A stretch of DNA of 64,000 nt, from NCBI GenBank assembly GCA_964247055.1, contig OZ176050.1, positions 12,338,001 to 12,402,000 on the forward strand, in the 5' to 3' direction. The notes below the pieces were generated by a model that was not told the DNA's origin, did not search any database, and worked only from the letters and a program-made list of their open reading frames with translations. Shown here in pieces: positions 46,180 through 56,800 of the stretch (its first letter is position 1; the number at the start of each line of letters is the position of its first letter). Position numbers and translations under genes: made by a program. The stretch is from Paragordius varius. Taxonomy: Eukaryota; Nematomorpha.

Positions 46180-47987
46180 TTAATTAGTCATTTTGCCAAA
46201 ATATGCTAAAACAAAATTAAACACAGTAAAAAGGAAAACATGAGTTGGAGATATTTGTGGTATAAAAGCAGAACTAGAAGAACCAGAACCGTTAACGGCT
46301 GAAGTCACCATTGAATTGCTAGAGTTTGCACTGTTATCATTGGAAGACATTGATCCATCTTTACTGTTTTCCATATCCATATTGGAATTGTTAACCATTG
46401 TTTTGGACATATCAATCCCTCCCATAGTATCATTCGATGTTCCAATATATCTGCACACATGAAAACAGACATTATACAGTAAAAATTAAAATTGTACAAA
46501 CAAAAACGTAAAAACTAAAAGAATATTTTTCACACCATGATGGTTTTAAATACAACCTATAGTTTTGAATTGGAAACTAGGAAATAGAAATGATTGGCAA
46601 AATACTCTACTATACATTTCACAATTTGATTATATATGGTTTATGATGAATATATTATGATTTAGAAATTGTCTTTTTTTTCAAAAACATATGTCTTTTT
46701 ATTTTTACGTTTTGTCTGTATATTTTCAACTTTTACAGTAAGTATTTGTTTAAAAAGAGGATACGAAAGTTACATATGGGTTTACTAATCTAAAAAAGAC
46801 TCTAGTTTTTATTTTAATCCTACCTGACAGAAACATTAGCATTGCAGGCATCTGAGGTGCAAAGACAAATCTCAGAAATGTAATTTGGAACAATCTGTTT
46901 CCTTATGCAAGCAAACGTTATGTTATGCATTGACATATCGCCATCCTGATCCATCATACTGTTATCCGATGTGTTGTGGGCTTTTGTCATATTCATTTCA
47001 CTCATGAGGTGAGCCATATACCCAGGAACTATAACTAAAATGCATTAAAAATATGAATTTTACCCATGAAATTAGCGACACATATAAAATCCTACCTTCC
47101 TTGCTAGATAATTTAAAAGGGCATTAAATTTAGTGGTTAAATAAGAGACAAAACTATGGACCTAAAATTTAAGGTATAAATAAGATATTTAGATAGTTTA
47201 AGACATACCAATTCCGTTCAATTAATATTCGTTTAAATTATATATTTGATGAAAAAATTCTGTTTATAAACCCGTTAAATATAATCAATATCTTCCAAAC
47301 TTTATAAATTTTAAAGGTGAAAAATACCGGGTTGCATGGGTCCAGTACCATTCTGTTGTAGCGTGTACCAATTCATAGCGGTATTATTAACTTGCATCGT
47401 CTGAATATCATTAAGGTTTGCGCAATCACGCATATACCTATTAATAAAAAATAATTTTTAAGCATTTTAAAAGTTTTAATTTTAAACATCATGTTTACAA
47501 CCACTTTTAAATGTTGAATGGCTTGGATAATAAAAATTATTATCATACTATGTATTATATGATATTCCGTTTCCTTGTACCACTTATTCAATTAAAATGT
47601 ATTAAATTTCTGTGAAATGAATTACACCATTTTTATTTAAATAACCCCAATTTTAGTAAAATGAAACACGACATACCGTATCTCCTTGAGTATGCCTTGT
47701 TGAGAGTAGATTCGCTGTATTGTTTTCTTGCACATTTGCGCACCTGAACAAGCCTTCATAAACTTTTGATCCATGGCCGAAGTTCGATTCGGCATATATC
47801 GATCATCACATTCGGGATCATTCACGCTTGAACAAACGTAACAGTTTAAACTGTTGGCTTGTTTTATCATAGTGAGATGCATTGCCAAAAACATGAATAG
47901 TAACAGTGTCATTTTCATATTAAAACGCAATAAAATTGGACTTGATTTTGCGTTTACCACCGTCCTTTTAGATGATATGGTACCCAT
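46180..47987 (-). CDS. Three-finger (Ly6/quiver-sleepless-like) GPI-anchored protein
   Basis: Exons (minus, 5' to 3') are 47987-47677, 47437-47328, 47028-46824 (or from 47034) and 46450-46180. Phases agree and give about 298 residues. The order is a signal peptide (MKMTLLLFMFLAMHLTMIKQ), LNCYVCSSVNDPEC, further Cys (ACSGAQMC, MRDCANLN, TFACIRK), ICLCTSDACNAN closing the fold, a Ser/Asn/Met-rich linker, and a C-terminal hydrophobic HVFLFTVFNFVLAYF that fits a GPI signal. Drosophila quiver/sleepless family members bind Shaker channels and nicotinic receptors, but function here is inferred only from the fold. Met-rich inserts between the later cysteines make it longer than usual. An internal Met at residue 24 fits the signal peptide better than the first. 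Confidence 0.8.
46477..46738. mobile_element. Family C MITE, copy C5, in intron 3 of the three-finger gene
   Basis: It starts CAGTAAAAATTAAAATTG after TA, and the right part carries TACGTTTTGTCTGTATATTT before CAACTTTTACAGTA. Here the element sits wholly inside a longer intron (46451-46823), about 80 bases from the donor, unlike intron 7 of the receptor gene. Confidence 0.7.
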
Positions 47988-48453
47988 ATACTGCAGTATA
48001 CTAAATAATTGTGATACTTTAAACTTTACAGGATATAATTAGTAAAATGATGAGACAGCAAAGTAGGTGCGTAAAGTATATATTGAATATTTATGATTTA
48101 GAAATTACGTAAGTATATAGCACACACAAATAATTATATAATTTTAGGCCAAACAAACGCCTTAAAAATCATAACAATAACAAAAACCACTGCCTAAGGT
48201 TTTTCAAAATTTATACTAAAGTTTTTAACAAGGACTTTTTTATAACGATTAACTAAGTTAACAACATGTTTCTCAATAGCTACACAGGTTTTGATTGAGA
48301 GTATTACTGCCAAAAACTAACTTTGTTTTTTTGTTTTTCAATTATTATTAAAAGTTATCCTAATTTTTTTCCACAAGCAAGTTTGAAAGGTTTGACATTG
48401 AAAGGCTTTTAACCACAATTTTTACCTGTGACTATTATTTGAATTTTTTTCAG
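47988..48453. promoter_or_regulatory. Interval between divergent genes
   Basis: The minus-strand three-finger gene and the plus-strand small gene start at the two edges of this 466-base interval, so it must contain the promoter of at least one of them. A donor-like AC^GTAAGTAT at about 48108 could mark a 5' exon of the small gene, but its phase does not fit the model. No specific motif is claimed. Confidence 0.35.
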
Positions 48454-49216
48454 ATTCTGTACACTCCGTTGACCATGTTTATCATTGATTTAGGAAATAT
48501 AGGTAAAAATTATCCTCCCGAAAACTGTAATAAGCATCTTTCGTTGTTAGCCATTTTAAATAAACAAACATTCGAGATTCTTATTATTCTAGGATTAAAT
48601 TTTTACAATACATTTTGTTTGAATATTTACGAAATTTTTATAAAATATTTTTATTTTTTTAGGTGACACCTATTTTTATTATGATAATGTATTAGGCGCG
48701 CGTAACAACACCTCTGTTAATCCGTCCTTCTTAGTTTGGCACAAAATATATAGGACAGGTAAGATATTTCAAGGTCATATCGATTTATTATAAACAAAAT
48801 AAATATTAATTTTGTGTTGAATAGACTGAAAATTTAAAATAAAATATAATGCTCGAAAAATCCTATATTTGATAAATATAATTAGTTTTGGGAATTGTTA
48901 CGATTTTTTTATATATATTAGAGTAAAATATTAAAAGTTCAGGTCATATCTAAATCTGCATAATTTTAGATGAAAGTTTTTATGTTAAACATTATACTAA
49001 GGCATTTAAGAATAAATTGTTTTAGGACAATATAGTTTGAATAACGACCAAATCTCTTGTTACAAAAGGGAAAGATTGTTTTCTAATTTGGATACTGTAA
49101 TAAACTACTATAAAAATAAGCCTATAAAATGTATACAAATAATTGGGTTTTTGAACATCATAAGGCCAGATTTCAATAATTTAGACTTTAATAACTCTTG
49201 CTTTGTGATTCCATAA
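48454..49216 (+). CDS. Small unrecognised three-exon gene (partial at 5' end)
   Basis: Exons are 48454-48502, 48663-48758 and 49026-49216, joined G^GT and G^GA in phase 1, with a stop at 49214-49216. Splice sites are strong (TTTTTTTTAG^GTGACA, GACAG^GTAAGA). From the ATG at 48478 it gives 103 residues beginning MFIIDLGNIGDTYFYYDNVL, with SFLVWHKIYRTGQYSLN, ISCYKRERLFSNLD and KCIQIIGFLNIIRPDF. The sequence reads like a globular domain, possibly a small beta-rich fold. Exon 1 is open upstream of the ATG and starts at an acceptor (TTTTTTTCAG^ATT), so another 5' exon is likely or the ATG follows a 5' UTR intron. I do not recognise the family. It is divergent from the three-finger gene, whose start is under 500 bp away. 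Confidence 0.6.
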
Positions 49217-49403
49217 GAAAGAGGTTAAACCACAATTAAAAAATAGAATCGTTAAAACTTAATTTAGATTTAATTTAGGTATATATATTATATTTATGCA
49301 TGCTGATTTTAGTCATTTTTTTGAATTAGCCCCGTGTCAGAGTCAATCTGTTTATGGTTTCAAATTACTGTGTCCCAAAATTTTAATGTTTCAATTGTTG
49401 GTG

Positions 49404-49443
<40 letters not shown>

Positions 49444-49957
49444 TAAATGAGATAATAAAGTGTTGAAAACCCTAAGTCCCAATTAAAGTAATTAGTAACA
49501 CTGGGAAGGACAATACTCGATAAAATACTACTAAATTAACCCAATTTAAATTAATAACATATGAAAACAATGATTATTTTTAATGATAATTTTTGAATAT
49601 GTGCATATCGAGTACTCATAGTAAAGTTGATTCTAAAGGATTTTATTTGCTTTGCAGGCAAGAACGAAGATTTAAAAAATATATTTCCATTCTCCTAATG
49701 ATTTGAATAAGAAAACGGATTAGACAGAAGAATGTTAAAAAAATTGGTAAATAAAACATCCAGGTATAAAAAAGCCTAATTTATAAGCAATTGTTCAAAA
49801 ATATTTTACACAATGAAAATAGCATATTTTTAATAAAGCTTAATATGGTACAAAAAACATCTTTCATGATTACCTCTCGCTAAATATATAACACCTCAAA
49901 CTTTATTACTTTGAATTTTATGTTTTTTCAACACTTGGATACAACATATTTATTTCA
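49217..49957. other. Intergenic DNA with a (TA)n run
   Basis: A TA microsatellite lies at about 49408-49442. Otherwise nothing is recognised. Confidence 0.45.
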
Positions 49958-50424
49958 ATCATTCGATTCGAATTGGGGTGTTTGGGACGGCATTGTTGTT
50001 CAAAATCAAATATTTCATAAAATATTGAATAAAACTATTGAAAAATTTTGTATATATATATAACATCAATGCACTACAAAATAAACTTGATATTACTTAT
50101 TTTATAATATCTGAAAATTTAGGCCAATATGACACGTGTACATTAGATAAATATGAAAATGATGCAAAATCACTTTTTTGTTTATATTAATTATAAAGAT
50201 ATTTTATAATGTTGTTGTTGTTACTAAGGTCGCTTCCGACTAATGATATTTGCAAAATTAAAAATGGCGCCAAAGTACTTTGATGTGGTGCTTTATTTTA
50301 AAACAAATTCTCTTTAGATATTATGCATATTTCTAAATTGGAGTCGTCCCTTTCGGTGATTATTTAAAAATATCCATTTAAATATGGTCTGGAGTCTCTA
50401 GCTACCCAATTTCAATTGAAGTAA
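49958..50424. mobile_element. Family A element, copy A4
   Basis: The left end ATTCGATTCGAATTGGGGTG pairs with the right end ACCCAATTTCAATTGAAGT. The core AAAATGGCGCCAAAGTACTT matches A2 and A3. It is 467 bp and non-coding. Confidence 0.65.
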
Positions 50425-51334
50425 TAAATAAACATGGTATTTAAGTTAAACTTAAGACTAACGAGTTTAATTTAGGATGATAGATATCCTTCTGCAGCAT
50501 CGAGATATATAAATAGTTTTATAGTGTATAATAAAGTGTTCACCGTTTGCGCCATATTTTAAAGTATCATAAAATACGCTATATAAATATTTGGCTGAAT
50601 TTAAATTTTTTAGCGAATCATGCAATATTTTTATAATCTTATTTTATGTCATTATCTAGCATATTTTACAAGATACCTTTGCGCATCGTTTGGCTTTTTT
50701 ACAAAAACTAATCCATTTAGTAGGGTGCAAAATTTGATACTCTCGCCCACACCTAAAATTAAAATAAATTATATATATCCTTTCTATATATGATTATATT
50801 AATGTACAATTTAAATTAGATTTTACCAAAAATAATATTTGATTATATGGGTTAATTTAGGGATTTAAGAAATATCCCACAAAAGTAGAAACATATTTTC
50901 TAGATGCGTATGGCTTAAAACTAAAAGCAGCATAAATACTATAAGTACTTTATATCTACACATATCTCTATCCATGTAAATCATCAGTATATTTTTGTGT
51001 CTTCCAATATTAAAAAGTGTTAGGTTTTTGAAAAATGAAATAATTTTTCGTAATATTATGAGTTATTTAGAAAATAATTTAACTTATATGAATTATGATT
51101 TGGTAATTCACAGTCAGCGATTTTTTATTATAAATTTGGAAAATGATAACAAACAACCCATAAATATAATAATTATTTTTATTAGAGAGGAAAGTTTTTT
51201 AGGATAGTTATAAAACGGAATTCAACGTTTTAATTCCATCCAAATATATTTAAATTATAACAGCTGTACCGAACCCTTGGTGCCCAAACTTTCTAGAGAG
51301 TTGTGATTTTTGGCTATCTTGCACAATTTTTTAA
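50425..51334. other. Upstream flank of the RING ligase gene
   Basis: A 70-codon plus frame at 50995-51207 (SYLENNLTYMNYDLVIHSQR...) is somewhat protein-like but has no domain and no firm splice partners, so it is not called as a gene. The promoter of the downstream gene presumably lies here. Confidence 0.35.
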
Positions 51335-53575
51335 ATGGCCCAAGTAATTAATCCCAGAAACAGATATTATTGCCATCAATGTATGCGAGAAGTTATACCT
51401 ATAACAGTTAAATCTTTATACATTTTTAGGATTTTACATGTCCGCATTGTCATAGCGGATTCATCGAGGAGTTACCTGAAAATCAGGCGCCAGTAACCTC
51501 TACGATGCAGCAAAATACTGGGAATCATGCAGCACCTCCAATTCTTTTTAATTTGTTTCAAAACTTTTTTCCTCACGCCTCTCATAATGCTCCGTTGCCG
51601 AATGTAACCTCGGTTCCTCACACTTCTACAAATCCTTCCCAAGGTCCCGTACAGATTCGCCATCATTATCCGCCTTTAAGGTTTTAATAAACTATATAAA
51701 ACTGTTTTATACAAATGTCCTAGCTTTTATTTTGGTTAAATTTTTTTTAATCAGTGTGAAATAAATACTTAAAAAATAAAACTATATTATTACACCATTG
51801 GGTATCAAGTTCTACGCCTTTTTTTATTAAACAATGATTATACGCTTACTAAAAATTAAATTTAAACCAAAATAAACCCCACTGTATTATAATATAAGTT
51901 CTAAGGTTTATCCTTGCCTCTGGTTAGGAGTTGTATTGTTTTCAACGATCATAAATGATGTTGTTTTATCATTTTATAATTATTTTTATATATTATTTAA
52001 CCAAATTTTTTAGAACCTCTAATGCACCACCCCCTACGGCAGTTTTTGATTTGGAAGGGTAAATACTTGATTTTATTTTTTAAAAATAATTTTTTGGAAC
52101 TTTTATTAAAAATGTAACTAGTTATTAATTTCAAATTTGTTAATTTTTGGTATTTTTTTCTCATGGTAATTTATTTATATTTTAGTTTATTGCAACAAAT
52201 CTTGAGCTGGGTTGATTCCGATAACACTGTGTTTCGCATGGAACCGGGAGGCGTTGTGTAAGGATTTTTACATAATCTATATACACCATTTACAGTTTAA
52301 ATTCACCCTTAAACAATTCAAATTCACCCTAAAATAATTATGTGTTTTTTTAAAATTAAAAATTACCTATATTTTTTTTATATTTGTATAAAATGAAATT
52401 TCGTTTGAAATTAATATATTACTGGACAAATAATAAACTCTGCCATAAGTATATATTTCTCATTAATGATGAGTTTTAGCCAGAAAACACAAAATTTATT
52501 TTTAGGGTGAATCTGAATTGTTCAAGGGTGGATTTGAATTGTAAATGGTATACATAACAATTTTAAAAAATTACGGTTTTCGGTTAGAAACATTAAGTTG
52601 CGCCTAAGATTGGGTTTTGATCAAAAAATATATACCTACTTGTTTAACCTCTATATTTGCAGTTATTAATGATGATAACCAGTTAATTATTATTACGATC
52701 AGATATATTGTAAAAGTATTAAACAAAATTAACAGTATTATTAGTTTTTAGTGTTAGTTTATAATTATATTTAACAATTTTTAAAATATCCATATACATT
52801 TTTTTATTTATTTTCTTAAGATAGATGAAAAAATGGTTAAATTAAAATGCTGGTAAGATACAACCCTTTTTTTAAAGTTCTATGATATATATTATTCGTC
52901 TTAAAAATTATAAATGGTCCATCAATTATAAAGTGTTTATTTTAAGTTTTAATAATATTTACCGCATAAAATTATCATTTTTTAACAATATATACTTGAA
53001 TCGTAAGTAAAAATATAAAGTTAATTTTACTAAAATAATCCATATATATATGAGTAACATTTATAACTTTTTTTAGCCAAATGTAATATATAAAGTGAAT
53101 TGTTTGAATTTGCCAAAATTTATTTTAATGGCATTAACACATTTTTTAAAAAATTACTATAGTTTTATATATCTATATCTTAATATTTCCACAAAAATAG
53201 CGGATTTATATACAAGAAACCAAAAAATATATTTGCTCCTTTACCCCTCCTACTTTATAATTAAAAACTTTAGATAACTACATAATAACTTAGTACACTG
53301 GTTTCAATCAAGATATATACCATTTACACTTCAAATTCACCCTTAAACGATTCAAATTCACCCTCAAATATTTAAAATTCACTCTAAAATAAATTTTGTT
53401 TTTTTTAAGATTATACCTATTTTTTCATATTTCTAAAAATGAAATTTTGTTTGTAATTAAATAATACTGAAAAAATAATAAACTAAACCATGAGTTATAT
53501 TAGCCCGAAAACACTATTTTTAGGGTTAATTCGAATTGTTTAAGGGTGAATTCGAATTTGTTAAAGTGTGAAAAT

Positions 53576-53621
<46 letters not shown>

Positions 53622-53770
53622 GTGATTAAGTACAAAAAATTATTTGTTTAGGCATTATTTTTCCCACAGTTTATAGCATTATATACTTCATGTGAGAGTT
53701 TACTTTATCGTTTAAATATTTGCATTTTTGGGTGAGCTATATTATACAAGCTTATTTTAATCTTTCTATA

Positions 53771-53817
<47 letters not shown>

Positions 53818-56800
53818 TTTATTGAATACGATTACCCTGGTTCTGGTGGGGCTGGCCGACATTTTCACTCTAATACGACTTCAGGGGGATTCCCTAATAT
53901 CTTTGGTAATGGTTATAACTTATAAAATTAAATTTTTGCAGGAAATTGAGGCAAGCCTTGTTGGTTTGCGAAAATTTGGCTTTAAGACTTGAATTATTAA
54001 ATTGGTGTTTACTATAAAATAATCTACTAACAGGTTTGGGGGTGTTCCCATAAATTATTGATTTAACTTTTTATATGATATACGTTATAAAGTATTCAAT
54101 CCAATAGTTATTTAATTTAAAGCAATCTTTACCAATCAATTTGTCTGAAACAAAAAGGGCGTTTAGGAATTATTTTTAAAATGAGAGCTATATTATAAAG
54201 TGTGAGATGAAAAACACATACTTTTGTCTCTTTGCATTATAAATTTTGATTTGAGTTACTTTAGTATAAGATAAAAAAATTTTGTTTAAAATATATATTA
54301 AAATAAATGATATATAAATTATAATAGGCAGGCACGTCCAATTTAGTCCCATATTTTTTATTATAACCTTATACATAATTATAAAACATAATTATTGCTA
54401 CTACAAATTATAAATTTTTTAATTCCATTTTAACTTTTATTCTTGACAAATAATTTTTTTTCGTGTTGAATATTTAGGTAACCTTAGAGACTATGCCTGG
54501 GGTCCCGGGGCCCTTGAAGCCATTATGGAACAGCTGTTCAATCAAATTGAGGGTCAGGGAGTGCCCCCTTCCTCTCCTCAGACGATTGATAAACTGCCAA
54601 CAGCTGTTATCGATGAATATGATATAAGTTTGATTATTGATTAATTTCTTTATTTTTTTGTAAGAAAAGAAATGCGGATAAAATATTAAAGGTAAAATTA
54701 TAAAGACAATCAAAACATAAAAAATGAAAAATTGTTAATTTATTAACCATCTATGTTTTTACAACCCTATTTTTTTATATAAATTATATATTAAAGTTTG
54801 TGAAAAATAGTATTAAGGTGTGTATTTGCTTTAAGTTCAAGTCATCGTAATATCGATTAAATAAAAGTATTACGGTTTTAAAATAATATTTTTGCAAAAA
54901 ATGTTAGTCTTTGACTTAATGTTTTCTGTGTTTATTATAAGTTTTCATTGTGTTTTTCTCAGGAGGGTTTCCGTTCAATAGCTTTTTTTAAATTATTATT
55001 AAACATAATAATTATTACTTTTACATTAATTTATTTAAATGTCTTAGAACAAGAATTACAATGTTCCGTTTGCATGGAATATTTTAAGATAAAGGAAAAA
55101 GTTAAGGCTCTCCCCTGCGAACATTTATTCCATAAGGATTGCATTATACCATGGCTAAATTTGGTAATTTTTTTATTTATATTATACGGTTGTTGTATGT
55201 TAATATTAATTTATTCGTGGCAAACAATACTAAAATTGATTTAAAATATGATATGTAATGTATAATATTTTACAGGTTTAATAATTAATTTTCAAAATCA
55301 ATAACTTTTTGTTTTAATTTTAAGAATGACCGATTGACTGTCGATATTTGCGACATTTTAATTAATTTTTTTTTGTTGTTTTAAAAAAGACATATTTACC
55401 CTTAATTAATGACCCTTAACATCAACATCATATAAAACGTTCATTTTGAGGCTTTCTAATACAAAAACTATTTTACGCTATATATACGCAACTTTTTGTT
55501 TTGGTTTTACACATTGATAATAACTTTTTAAGCATGGAACATGTCCTATTTGCCGTAAACCTGTCGGTCCTGAATCTAAAACGTCTGATGAACAAACTCA
55601 ACCCTTAAACATACCTTCAACACTTTCGAATTCAAATGCTTCAAATGTTTCATCTAACAATGCAATGGGTGGGCGATCTAACAGTGCAACTCCTAGAGTA
55701 CAAATCCCATTGTACCCTAGAATAAATACTAATAGGTTATTTTATCATTTTTTTTATATTTTTTTTTCAATTCGATGAGTTTTAATTAAGTAAATTTGGT
55801 AAAGTCATGTTTCAACAGTGTTAATTATAAGTAACTCGCTTGATTTTGGAAAAAAATGCTTTAAGTTAGTTGAAATATAAATAATAATTATTGTCCTTGA
55901 CACAGCCATAAAGCTTTTGGTTAAGTTTACATTTTTAAAAAAGGAAAAATGAGACTTTTAACTATATACGGTAAAAATTGAAATTATAAGGACAAAACGT
56001 AAAAATATTGAGACAAATATTAAAAGACAACCACCATACTTTTTGAATCTTAATTTTTATAATGAGAACTCATTGTTTCAAACTATAAAGTAGGAAATTA
56101 TGTAAATTCACAAGCAATTTATATAGTATACGATTGTAATTAAATTATTTTTATAGGATAAATTAAGGTTTAAAAAGTACCATTGCCTTTTAGAAAAAAA
56201 TCTGTTTTTATATTTTTGCTTAATGTCCATATAATTTGAATTTTTACTGTAATTACTTTCAGGCATCCCACGCCATATCATAGATCATTTAGCATGCAAA
56301 CTGGTCCGTCCAACACCACTTATAATAATAATATTCAACCATCAAGGTTTACATCAGATGCTCCCTTTACTCGATATCGGTTTTTTCTTTTCTCATTTTT
56401 TTGTAAATAATTAGAAAAAATTATATTTTTTGGAATGAAGAATGGCAGTTTTTTTCATTTAAGATAAAATGTGAAGAACTTACATTTTAAAACAAGTTAT
56501 TATACCAATTCAAAAAAATCAAATATTATTTTGACACAAATATCATTAGATGCTAAATATTTAGATTTTTATATGATGAACTTAATGTATAAAACCTTTG
56601 ATAATGGAAATTTTGAAAATGTATATTAATTTTTTTGCCAAAATGAAAAAAGTTTTTTATATTTTAATTGTTATTAAGCGAAAAAAAATCCATTTTATGC
56701 CTATTAACAAGTATTATTACCCATTAACTTGATAACAAACAAAATTAATTTTCACAAAAAGCAGTAAAAGATAACATTTTGCACAAAAATATCCGCACAC

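Noticed and set aside
51392-51429. 38-base alternative for the first intron of the RING gene
   Set aside because: It would leave only six residues between the zinc-binding Cys pairs, against twelve in the family; the 23-base version fits better.
54474-54713. Minus-strand 79-codon frame
   Set aside because: Antisense of RING gene exon 6, which matches the RNF126 DYAW region.
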